From a virus: DNA of 24,970 nt. The notes below the pieces were generated by a model. The model ran no database searches, was not told where the DNA came from, and was given only the letters and a program-made list of their open reading frames with translations. The position numbers and the translations under genes are program-made. The stretch spans positions 1-24,970 of the IMG/VR virus record IMGVR_UViG_3300032214_000143; one strand, written 5' to 3'. Each line of letters opens with the position of its first letter. Position 1 is the first letter of the stretch. This document shows positions 12,607-19,626 of the stretch, piece after piece.

Positions 12607-14934
12607 ATGATTGAACCAAGCCAAAAGCTACAAGCGGTATTTGAACATTCTATCGTTGTTGCAAAAAAACTAGGTCACGAATATATCACTATCGAACATC
12701 TAGTATTTGCAATTATGCAGGATGCTGACACATACAATCAAATACAAGAATTTGGTGCTGATGCAAATTTTATAAAAACAAACTTAGAACACTATCTAAA
12801 AAATAACTTAAACGATATTAAGTCAGTTGACTCAGATGTTCGTCCTAGAAAAACACATTCAATTGAACGTGTACTGAATAGATGCTTTAGCCAGGTCTTG
12901 TTTAGTGGTCGGCAGAGGATGGAAATCTTTGACGTTATTGTCAGCGTACTTAGCGAGAAAAATAGCTTTGGCTTTTATTTCCTCCAGAAGGGCGGCATTA
13001 CCAAAGAAAAGTTTATTAAACATTTCCAAGAAACCTTATCCGAAGAACAAGAACAAGATCATCCAGTGGCAAATCCTAATCAAATAGACCGTGTAATCAA
13101 TCAATTCTGTACCAACCTTAGCCTATTGGCCAAACAACGCAAACTTGACCCTGTTATTGGTCGAGACGAAGAAATTGAAAATATTCAACTAGTTCTGGCT
13201 CGCCGTAACAAAGCTAACGTGCTTATGGTCGGTGAACCGGGCGTTGGTAAGACTGCTATTGCAGAAGGCATTGCCCGTAAGATCTTTGAAAAGAAAGTTC
13301 CTAAGTTTATTCAAGACCATACTGTTTATACATTAGATATTAGTGCTTTGCTGGCTGGATCTAAATATCGCGGTGACTTTGAAGAGCGCATTAAAGCTGT
13401 GTTGGCTGCACTAGAAAAGAAAGGCAAAATTATTCTTTTTATCGACGAAGCACATATGATGCAGGGTGCAGGTGCTGCTAATCAAAGTTCTAACGATATG
13501 GCAAATATGCTGAAGCCTATTCTTACCAAAGGTGTGATTAAACTGATTGCATCAACTACCTGGGAAGAATATCGTAAGCACTTTGAAAAAGATCGGGCCT
13601 TGATGCGTAGGTTCCAACGTATCACTATCGACGAGCCTACTAGTGAACTAACAATTAAGATCATCAAAGGTGTTAAGAAATATTACGAAAAGCATCACAG
13701 TGTTAAAATTACAGATGCAGCGATTGAGCAGGCTGTTAAATTGTCCGTTAAATATATGCCGGATAAGAAATTGCCCGACAAGGCTATTGACATCATTGAC
13801 TGTGCCGCAGCACGATATAAACTTAAAGACGATCCAGAAATGGAAGGCGTTGATCAGTTGGTCGATGTTGAACAGGTCACCTACGAACTTAGCAAGATGA
13901 TTAATATGCCATTAGAAACTGTGGCGCAGAAAGAAAGTAAAAATCTTGCTGACTTAGAAGGCGGTCTTAAGAATGTAGTCTATGGACAAGACACTGCTGT
14001 TAGCAATCTGCTGGATAAGATTTTTGTTGCACAGGCAGGAATGAAGGTTCCTAATAAGCCCATTGGTTGCTTCTTGTTTACTGGTCCCACAGGAACAGGT
14101 AAAACTGAAACTGCTAAACAATTAGCAGCTAAAATGAATATGCCGTTACTGCGTTTTGATATGAGTGAATATCAAGAAAAACACAGTGTAGCCAAGTTCA
14201 TTGGTGCTCCTCCGGGCTATGTGGGCTACGAAGAAAACGCAGGACAGTTGATTACCAAACTGCAAGAAACACCTAACTGTATCTTGTTGCTTGACGAAAT
14301 TGAAAAAGCACATCAAGATGTAACTAATGTTCTGCTTCAGTTTATGGACAATGGTTTTATCACTGGATCTAATGGTAAAGTTGCTGACGGACGCAATACT
14401 ATCCTTATTATGACATCAAACCTAGGTGCCGCTGACAATGAACGCAACACTATTGGCTTCGGAGATCTAGGCAAAGAGGACGAAGACGACAAAGCTGTTA
14501 AAAAATTCTTTGCTCCTGAGTTTCGTAATCGTTTAGATGCTGTGATCAAGTTTACAAGTCTAACCCATACAACTGTATGTCAAATTGTCAACAAGTTTAT
14601 CACCGAACTTAACTCACAGTTAAAAGATAAGAATATTGAAATTGTAACTACAGACGAAGCTATTGACTGGATGGCTAAGAAAGGCTACGATAAAAAGATG
14701 GGTGCTAGACCGTTGGCTAGATTAATTGACAACAAGATTAAAAGTCCCCTAAGTCGTAGAGTTTTATTTGGCGATCTACGAGATGGTGGAGTAGTTACGG
14801 TTTCTATCAAAGACAACGATTTAGATTTTTCTGTAGGGGAATTTGTGAAACCCCTAACTAAAGCGGAAAGAAAAGCCCTAAAAGCTGCTGCCGCACAGGT
14901 TGAAAACATTGAAGCCGAAACTAACAACGCATAA
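12607..14934 (+). CDS. ClpA-like AAA+ unfoldase with two ATPase domains
   Basis: This is a 775-residue protein, near the length of ClpA (about 758). Residues 1-150 are a Clp N-domain (QKLQAVFEHSIVVAKKLGHE, then IEHLVFAIM). The first ATPase has Walker A GEPGVGKT (209-216) and Walker B FIDEAH (DEAH 280-283). The second has GPTGTGKT (493-500), pore loop GAPPGYVGYEE and LLDEIEKAH. Sensor 2 is GARPLARLIDNK. There is no ClpB-type middle coiled coil. IGF at 616-618 lies where ClpA carries its ClpP-docking IGL loop. It probably unfolds proteins for host ClpP; no clpP is seen in this window. Confidence 0.9.
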   Translation: MIEPSQKLQAVFEHSIVVAKKLGHEYITIEHLVFAIMQDADTYNQIQEFGADANFIKTNLEHYLKNNLNDIKSVDSDVRPRKTHSIERVLNRCFSQVLFSGRQRMEIFDVIVSVLSEKNSFGFYFLQKGGITKEKFIKHFQETLSEEQEQDHPVANPNQIDRVINQFCTNLSLLAKQRKLDPVIGRDEEIENIQLVLARRNKANVLMVGEPGVGKTAIAEGIARKIFEKKVPKFIQDHTVYTLDISALLAGSKYRGDFEERIKAVLAALEKKGKIILFIDEAHMMQGAGAANQSSNDMANMLKPILTKGVIKLIASTTWEEYRKHFEKDRALMRRFQRITIDEPTSELTIKIIKGVKKYYEKHHSVKITDAAIEQAVKLSVKYMPDKKLPDKAIDIIDCAAARYKLKDDPEMEGVDQLVDVEQVTYELSKMINMPLETVAQKESKNLADLEGGLKNVVYGQDTAVSNLLDKIFVAQAGMKVPNKPIGCFLFTGPTGTGKTETAKQLAAKMNMPLLRFDMSEYQEKHSVAKFIGAPPGYVGYEENAGQLITKLQETPNCILLLDEIEKAHQDVTNVLLQFMDNGFITGSNGKVADGRNTILIMTSNLGAADNERNTIGFGDLGKEDEDDKAVKKFFAPEFRNRLDAVIKFTSLTHTTVCQIVNKFITELNSQLKDKNIEIVTTDEAIDWMAKKGYDKKMGARPLARLIDNKIKSPLSRRVLFGDLRDGGVVTVSIKDNDLDFSVGEFVKPLTKAERKALKAAAAQVENIEAETNNA

Positions 14935-15568
14935 GTTTTATAACAAATGGATGTACAAGGTTACCTTGTACATCCCCGGCGTGGCTATTTTTCGGCTGCA
15001 TAAGATCGATGCAATACCAAACATAAAATTTGATCATTCAAGAAATGCCTTTAGTACAATGGCCAAGGCTGCAATACACAAAGAATCTATAATTAAATTA
15101 AGTAGATTTTTAGTTGAGTGGCCTGCTGATGCCTGGGCAAAAAGGATAGAAAGTTCCAGTATTGATCTGTATACCAACGATAAAGAAATGTATAACAGGC
15201 TGTTATCTGAATTTGTCGATTTGGTAAAATCTTGTTCTGAGCCCGACGAAACAATTAAAACCCTGTTAGAAAACACCGGCAGTGTTATTGTTAAAAAGTT
15301 ACCACACAATAAGTATCATTACAAGGCATTCTTGTTGCCTCACAAGATAAAAAGCCGAGAAGAAAGACAAGACTACATTAACTGGCTGGACACACAGGGA
15401 GATCGTGTACTAATCAGCGAGGTGGTTAAGGACTGGTTTATTAAAACTGAGTGGAACTGGGATCGACGATACATTTTTGTTGAAGATGCGCAGACACTGC
15501 TAATGATAAAGTTAAGAAATGCCGAAGCAATAGGGCGTATCTACGATTACATCATCATCGATAAATAA
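14900..15568 (+). CDS. conserved phage protein of unknown function
   Basis: This is a 222-residue protein. The longest frame begins at a TTG (14900) inside the clpA-like gene, giving a 35-nt overlap; other candidates are a TTG at 14909 and an ATG at 14948. No start has a strong Shine-Dalgarno. HKFYNKWMYKVTLYIPGVAIF near the N-terminus looks conserved and argues against the ATG at 14948. The rest is helical with Trp-rich segments (FLVEWPADAWAKRIE, WFIKTEWNWDRRY). I recall similar proteins in marine phages, with no known role. Confidence 0.5.
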   Translation: MKTLKPKLTTHKFYNKWMYKVTLYIPGVAIFRLHKIDAIPNIKFDHSRNAFSTMAKAAIHKESIIKLSRFLVEWPADAWAKRIESSSIDLYTNDKEMYNRLLSEFVDLVKSCSEPDETIKTLLENTGSVIVKKLPHNKYHYKAFLLPHKIKSREERQDYINWLDTQGDRVLISEVVKDWFIKTEWNWDRRYIFVEDAQTLLMIKLRNAEAIGRIYDYIIIDK

Positions 15569-15571
15569 GAG

Positions 15572-15928
15572 ATGAGCACAGAAAGTCAAGTATTATTAAG
15601 CAATATTACCATAGAAGCAGCTACTTCTACCTATTCCTACGGGGATAAACGCAAGGGTGCGGGCTACAATCGCAGAAGCGACGGCTTACATACCGTAGTC
15701 TACACTGTAGATGGATTTTCAGGGTCTATAAAAATACAGGGTACACTAGAAATGTTCCCCGGTGATGATGACTGGGTAGATATTACTGGTGCCGAAATCG
15801 GTGGAGACAGTACAGTATCAGGGGCTAACACTACCTACAGCAATAATTTCACTGGAAATTTTGTATGGATTCGTGCTGCCTACAATCTACAGAACGGCTC
15901 AATAGTCTCAGTTCGTTATAATCACTAA
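15572..15928 (+). CDS. probable virion protein with a beta-sandwich look
   Basis: This 118-residue protein is rich in beta strands, Gly, Thr, Ser and Asn: HTVVYTVDGFSGSIKIQGTL, then DDWVDITGAEIGG and FTGNFVWIRAAYN, ending RYNH. It resembles small phage fibre or decoration proteins with the pattern I-K-[IV]-Q-G-T-L-E...D-D-W. There is no signal peptide. The upstream stop is 4 nt away (TAAGAGATG) and AAGAG may serve as a weak ribosome site. The virion role is inferred from composition. Confidence 0.5.
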   Translation: MSTESQVLLSNITIEAATSTYSYGDKRKGAGYNRRSDGLHTVVYTVDGFSGSIKIQGTLEMFPGDDDWVDITGAEIGGDSTVSGANTTYSNNFTGNFVWIRAAYNLQNGSIVSVRYNH

Positions 15929-15940
15929 GTAATCAAAAGC

Positions 15941-15949
15941 GATAAATAT
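15941..15949 (+). promoter_or_regulatory. T4-type late promoter candidate (GATAAATAT)
   Basis: It lies in the short gap before the tagged-protein cassette. The expected start near 15954 leaves a leader too short for the ATG at 15961 to have a ribosome site, but a normal one (GGAAG, 15963-15967) for the ATG at 15973. It is the most likely source of late transcription through the cassette. Confidence 0.55.
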
Positions 15950-15972
15950 AGTATCAACCTATGGAAGATACT

Positions 15973-16875
15973 ATGAGAGACATCCTATCTAAATTAGACA
16001 ATATTTTAACCGAGTCGGCAGTCGCCCAGGGCGTAGAAGAAGCTAAAAATGCCGCACAACAGGCAGCTATTGCTGTTTCAATGAAGAAAGACGGTAAGAA
16101 ACCTAAGAACGAAGACTTAGAAGAAGTTTTCCAAGTAGGTGACGACTTTGGCATTAGCTTTTCTGAAGACTTTGAGATCGCTACAGAAATTGTAGGATTT
16201 GTAGAAGACGGTATTGTTGTCGAACTAGATGAACACGCTATAGAACTTTTGGCTGCTCAGGGACTATCTTTCTTAGAAGGTCAAATTCAAGAAGGCAAAC
16301 AAAAAGGTGTTGACGGTAAAGCCTGCTGGGATGGCTACAAACGTATGGGCACTAAACAAAAAGGTGGTAAGACTGTAGACAACTGCGTTAAGATGGAAGA
16401 TCACGGTCCAGAAAATCCAGACGATCCGGTTAACTACGGCGAGTACGATCGCGAAGGCGATATGGCCAAAGATGATCTAAGAACCATCAATGGTGCTGCC
16501 AAAGAACTCTATGACATTTTAGATGCAGATGAAAATCTTCCAGAGTGGGTTCAAAGTAAAATTACCAAGGCTGTAGACTATATTGATACTGTTAGAGATT
16601 ATATGAAATCTAACAAGTATGAAGAAGATATGGATGAAGCCAAATATCAAGGTCGCGAAGTACCGTTAGGTAAGAAGATGGCTGGCGATGTTAAAAAATC
16701 AAAAGTATATGTACGCAAGCCCAATGGCAACATTGTCAAGGTAAACTTTGGCGATAAGAAAATGCGTATTAAGAAATCAAATCCGGCACGTAGAAAATCA
16801 TTCCGTGCTCGTCATAATTGTTCAAACCCAGGTCCACGTTGGAAAGCGAGATACTGGTCTTGCAGGAGCTGGTAA
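15973..16875 (+). CDS. candidate internal head protein with N-terminal tag and Cys-rich domains
   Basis: This is a 300-residue protein if started at the ATG at 15973, which GGAAG precedes; the ATG at 15961 would add MEDT. The N-terminus MRDILSKLDNILTE ends in L-T-E and resembles MDFKSILSKLD of the 19627 product. QGVEE follows at 19-23. The body has an acidic beta region (53-95), a Cys motif CWDGYKRMGTKQKGG...NC (118-138), a helical motif LPEWVQSKITKAVDYI (189-204), and a basic C-terminus with RRKSFRARHNC and ARYWSC. These modules recur, to my recollection, in marine T4-like phages without a known function. Packaging in the head is inference from the tag and late promoter. Confidence 0.6.
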   Translation: MRDILSKLDNILTESAVAQGVEEAKNAAQQAAIAVSMKKDGKKPKNEDLEEVFQVGDDFGISFSEDFEIATEIVGFVEDGIVVELDEHAIELLAAQGLSFLEGQIQEGKQKGVDGKACWDGYKRMGTKQKGGKTVDNCVKMEDHGPENPDDPVNYGEYDREGDMAKDDLRTINGAAKELYDILDADENLPEWVQSKITKAVDYIDTVRDYMKSNKYEEDMDEAKYQGREVPLGKKMAGDVKKSKVYVRKPNGNIVKVNFGDKKMRIKKSNPARRKSFRARHNCSNPGPRWKARYWSCRSW

Positions 16876-17207
16876 TGTTACTAAGAGAAATGTTTAGCCC
16901 AATAGGGGCACCTAAAGAAGAGCAGGATATCGACTGGATTGGAGATTTAAAGTTCTTTATCGATAACGATACTGATATTCTCAGTAAGCAGTTCTTTCCT
17001 GCTATCAAAAGACATCAGCAGCATAAAGGTCATCCTGATGCTTACAAGCTATATCTTCGTCCCTTAGAAGGTGTCTGTGAAACATATTGCAAAAAGTTTG
17101 AAGTAAAAAACAAAGAAGACTGTTTTCCTAAAGAAAAATTAATTGAACTTGCAAAACACTTTGCAGAAGAACAAGAGCGTCATATAGAACACGGCGACTA
17201 CAAATGA
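16875..17207 (+). CDS. small tagged protein of the late cassette, unknown function
   Basis: The frame is open from 16818, but AGGAG at 16865-16869 and the TAATG junction select the ATG at 16875, giving 110 residues. The N-terminus MLLREMFSPIGAPKEE follows the cassette's M-x-x-[RK]-[ED]-[LMF]-F pattern. The body has HKGHPDAYKLYLRPLEGVCE, YCKKFEV and a helical ending with LAKHFAEEQERHIEHGDY. Three cysteines and several histidines could bind metal. No family is known to me. Confidence 0.6.
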   Translation: MLLREMFSPIGAPKEEQDIDWIGDLKFFIDNDTDILSKQFFPAIKRHQQHKGHPDAYKLYLRPLEGVCETYCKKFEVKNKEDCFPKEKLIELAKHFAEEQERHIEHGDYK

Positions 17208-17791
17208 GACTCAGAGAATTATTCGAAGCTGAGGAAAAACATATTACATTCTGCTTTGGTAGAATGAATCCCCCCACCATTGGACACGAACAGTTACTAG
17301 ATACCTGCAAGAGTGTTGGCGGGGATTATAGAATTTTTGTCAGCCAGACACAGGATAAAAAGAAAAATCCCCTAGACTACAGCACTAAAATCAGTTTTAT
17401 TAAAAAGATGTTCCCTGAACACGCTGCTAATGTAGTGGAAAATCCAGCGTTAAACACTATAGGTAAGGTTGCAAGTTTTCTTTATGATCAAGGCTATCGT
17501 CACGCAACTATAGTAGGCGGCAGTGACAGGATTGACGATTTACACAAGTTACTAACGGATTATAATGGCGTGGAAGGCAAAGCTCACGGTTATTACAAAT
17601 TTGATACATTAGATGCTAAGAGTAGTGGCGATCGCGAAGATGGTGCAGAAGGAGTTGCAGGTATTAGTGCCAGCGGTGCTAGAGCCGCAGCTGCCAACGG
17701 AGACATTAATGCATTTGCTGAAGCTACGGGCGCAGGCAAATATGTAGAAGAATTATATGCGGCTGTGCGCAAAGGATTGGGAATGAAATGA
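17204..17791 (+). CDS. tagged nucleotidyltransferase, NMN adenylyltransferase/cytidylyltransferase-like
   Basis: This is a 195-residue protein. The N-terminal tag MRLRELFE directly precedes a nucleotidyltransferase domain: FCFGRMNPPTIGH (16-28), with T-x-G-H in place of H-x-G-H, VGGSDR (104-109) and ISASGAR (154-160), the equivalent of the I-S-[AST]-[ST]-x-x-R phosphate-binding motif. These match the family that joins NMN, pantetheine phosphate or similar to a nucleotide. The first His is replaced, and activity is uncertain. The C-terminal part is Ala/Gly-rich. The gene overlaps both neighbours as ATGA. The tag suggests it may be carried in the capsid, which would be an injected enzyme; this is inference. 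Confidence 0.7.
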   Translation: MRLRELFEAEEKHITFCFGRMNPPTIGHEQLLDTCKSVGGDYRIFVSQTQDKKKNPLDYSTKISFIKKMFPEHAANVVENPALNTIGKVASFLYDQGYRHATIVGGSDRIDDLHKLLTDYNGVEGKAHGYYKFDTLDAKSSGDREDGAEGVAGISASGARAAAANGDINAFAEATGAGKYVEELYAAVRKGLGMK

Positions 17792-18495
17792 GAGCTAAAG
17801 ATTTTATACCGACAGAAAAACCAAGAAACTTTGTTGCCAAGAACGCCAAGATGGGCGGTGCTGGCCAGCACAAAGATAAAAAGAAAGCCGAAAAGCAAGG
17901 CGATGTTAAACATAAAAAGAAACAGCAAGGTGTGGCGGAAGAATTCGGTCCACTGCCGAAAGATAATCAACAAATACGTTTAGGTAGACATACAGTAGAT
18001 ATTGAACGAGTTGGTCTGGATAACGATTATATCAGTTTTGCCTGGAATGACAGCCAAGGCCAAGATCACTACGAAGAAGTACCAGTAGGCGATCTCGGCA
18101 GCTACGATGATTTGATTAAGAGAATCAAACAAGAAATTTCATATCAAGAAAGACAATACACTGATCAAGGTGTAGGTGAAGCGTTTAGCCAGGCGGCTGC
18201 TGATAGAAATAAAATCAAATATCAAAAAACAGGCAGAATAGGACACGGAGTTGGATGGAAACCGATGTCAGACAACCCGAAAGAAATATCCAACGATATA
18301 TTTGATCACTTCAATAACATTACTCGGTTAGTTCAATATGATGAATTAAAATCTGATCATAGTCGACATAAGTTTGTAGAACGCTTCTTTAAAAAATACG
18401 GATATCCATTTGAAGTATTTCCAGAAGTAATTTCACTAATAGATCAACATCTAGCCGACGAATATGCCAAAGCTAGAAAAGGTAGGGCGGACTAA
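17788..18495 (+). CDS. tagged basic modular protein, candidate internal head protein
   Basis: This 235-residue protein has a tag MRAKDFIPTE, then a Lys-rich segment (GGAGQHKDKKKAEKQGD, 23-39) suited to DNA binding. Two linkers, QGVAE (47-51) and QGVGE (127-131), separate it from two further parts: a small beta region (IRLGRHTVDIERVGLDNDYI) with an acidic helix, and a helical C-terminus (SNDIFDHFNNITRLVQYDEL). The V-x-E linkers look like protease sites or inter-module spacers. It overlaps its neighbours by 4 and 1 nt. No enzymatic motif is seen. Confidence 0.6.
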   Translation: MRAKDFIPTEKPRNFVAKNAKMGGAGQHKDKKKAEKQGDVKHKKKQQGVAEEFGPLPKDNQQIRLGRHTVDIERVGLDNDYISFAWNDSQGQDHYEEVPVGDLGSYDDLIKRIKQEISYQERQYTDQGVGEAFSQAAADRNKIKYQKTGRIGHGVGWKPMSDNPKEISNDIFDHFNNITRLVQYDELKSDHSRHKFVERFFKKYGYPFEVFPEVISLIDQHLADEYAKARKGRAD

Positions 18496-18695
18496 TGTCT
18501 GAGTTAGACCAAATTAAAAAACTTGCCGGTATAAATGAATTTAAAGGCTATCAACCTTACGGCGGTAGCAACATAAGTGTTACTGGCAACGAAAAAGGTC
18601 AACTAATGAAAAAGAATAATATCAAGCCAGGAACACCTGAGTGGTTTCAACTTTGGTTTAGTTTGCCTTACCTAACAGGAGAAAAGCCTGTATGA
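18495..18695 (+). CDS. small protein of the late cassette, unknown function
   Basis: This 66-residue protein is coupled by TAATG. The N-terminus [14 protein letters not shown] is an amphipathic helix ending in I-N-E, then a Gly/Asn-rich turn ([17 protein letters not shown]) and a conserved-looking end [22 protein letters not shown]. The tail is aromatic but too short and too polar for a confident membrane segment. It may be another tagged head protein; its tag differs from the MRxxEF type. Confidence 0.55.
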   Translation: MSELDQIKKLAGINEFKGYQPYGGSNISVTGNEKGQLMKKNNIKPGTPEWFQLWFSLPYLTGEKPV

Positions 18696-19015
18696 TCGAT
18701 ATTACAGAATCAGCTAAAAACAAAATCAAAGATATCTTGTATGACGAAGGTAATCCTAAAATGTCTCTGCGTACATTCGTACAAGGCGGCGGGTGCAGCG
18801 GATTCAGCTACGGCTTTACACTAGACGAAGAACAAAACGAAGATGATTTTGAAATTCCTTTAGATGAATTTAAAATACTTATAGATGCTATGAGTATGCA
18901 GTATCTGCAAGGTGCCAGCATCGACTACAAAGAAGAATTAATGGGCAGTCAGTTTGTTATTAGTAATCCCAATGCTCAATCAACTTGTGGATGTGGAAGT
19001 AGTTTTTCTGTATGA
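18692..19015 (+). CDS. A-type iron-sulfur carrier (HesB/IscA/ErpA family)
   Basis: This is a 107-residue protein of full family length. It starts with the usual [13 protein letters not shown] helix. The three cluster-binding cysteines are C35 in [11 protein letters not shown] and C99 and C101 in [10 protein letters not shown]. The ending CGCGSSFSV is closest to ErpA. The family transfers Fe-S clusters to apo-proteins. Related genes are known in marine T4-like phages. It lies within the tagged cassette but has no tag itself, so it should act free in the infected cell. ATGA overlaps flank it on both sides. Confidence 0.9.
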   Translation: MIDITESAKNKIKDILYDEGNPKMSLRTFVQGGGCSGFSYGFTLDEEQNEDDFEIPLDEFKILIDAMSMQYLQGASIDYKEELMGSQFVISNPNAQSTCGCGSSFSV

Positions 19016-19326
19016 GAGCACACGAGTTCGTCACTGAAGGAAAACGTAAACGCAAGAAGCCTCGTTGGGCTGCTTACGGCCCCGGCCCATATGGAGGTTA
19101 CGGTTACGCTGTAGGATATAGTGGCGACAGCGGTGCAGGAGTAGGCGAAAACTTTGCTGATGGTAAAAACCCTGGACGCAAAGGACTAGCAAAACGTAGC
19201 GGAGTTAACACCAAAGCCAGCGTTAGCGACCTACGTAAAACAGCTAAAAATAGCTCAGGTGAAAAGCAACGTATGGCACATTGGTTAGCTAACATGAAAG
19301 CTGGTCGAGCTAAAAAGAATAAATAA
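19012..19326 (+). CDS. tagged basic protein, candidate internal head protein
   Basis: This 104-residue protein has the clearest targeting-like start: MRAHEFVTE, then [10 protein letters not shown]. It resembles the T4 internal protein III start MKTYQEFIAE, with V-T-E as the cleavage-like site. A Gly/Tyr-rich stretch ([17 protein letters not shown]) and a conserved-looking basic domain ([17 protein letters not shown], then [16 protein letters not shown]) follow. The strong positive charge suits DNA contact in the head. It overlaps hesB as ATGA. Confidence 0.6.
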   Translation: MRAHEFVTEGKRKRKKPRWAAYGPGPYGGYGYAVGYSGDSGAGVGENFADGKNPGRKGLAKRSGVNTKASVSDLRKTAKNSSGEKQRMAHWLANMKAGRAKKNK

Positions 19327-19332
19327 TAAACT

Positions 19333-19590
19333 ATGAAAATTAAAGAGCTTTTAGAAACAGCTACCGCGGGTGCTACTAGTGCTGGTAATATAGGCACCGT
19401 AGTGAGCCCTCATATTGCTATAGGCAAAGATAGAGGTAAAAAAAGCTATACAGGTAGCCCAGGTAAATCTGGTACAAAAGCGCCCGATCTTCCTAAAGTT
19501 GTACAGGCTAAAAACAAAGACGGTACAGCTAAAAACGCCTTAGATATAAAGGGTAATATCTTTGGTGGCGGCTCTGCAATCAAAAGATAA
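19333..19590 (+). CDS. tagged small protein, candidate internal head protein
   Basis: This 85-residue protein starts MKIKELLETATAGATSAGNI, with L-L-E as a possible processing site. The remainder is basic and low in hydrophobics (GKKSYTGSPGKSGTKAPDLP, then DGTAKNALDIKGNIFGGG), so probably disordered. I recall homologues in marine phages with the same T-A-T-A-G-A-T start and no assigned function. Its stop overlaps the next late promoter. Confidence 0.55.
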   Translation: MKIKELLETATAGATSAGNIGTVVSPHIAIGKDRGKKSYTGSPGKSGTKAPDLPKVVQAKNKDGTAKNALDIKGNIFGGGSAIKR

Positions 19591-19594
19591 ATAC
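19586..19594 (+). promoter_or_regulatory. T4-type late promoter candidate (GATAAATAC)
   Basis: The nonamer is identical to those at 24 and 7199, and overlaps the stop codon of the 19333 gene. The expected start near 19599 leaves a leader of about 28 nt with TTAGGA before the ATG at 19627. It gives the 19627 gene its own late transcript. Confidence 0.55.
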
Positions 19595-19626
19595 AATACG
19601 ACCTTTAAAACTTAGGATTTTTAAAA

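Noticed and set aside
15560-15568. GATAAATAA before the 15572 gene as a fifth late promoter
   Set aside because: A start 6 nt downstream would fall inside the start codon of the gene, and the bases encode the last codons and stop of the upstream gene. Probably coincidence.
16818-16874. Extended N-terminus of the 16875 gene (MFKPRSTLESEI...)
   Set aside because: AGGAG and the TAATG junction select the ATG at 16875, whose N-terminus matches its neighbours; the extension is the overlap with the preceding gene read in another frame.
19319-19326. AATAAATA just before the 19333 gene as a late promoter
   Set aside because: The predicted start would be at the ATG itself and the first base differs from the local consensus. 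The gene is adequately served from 15941.
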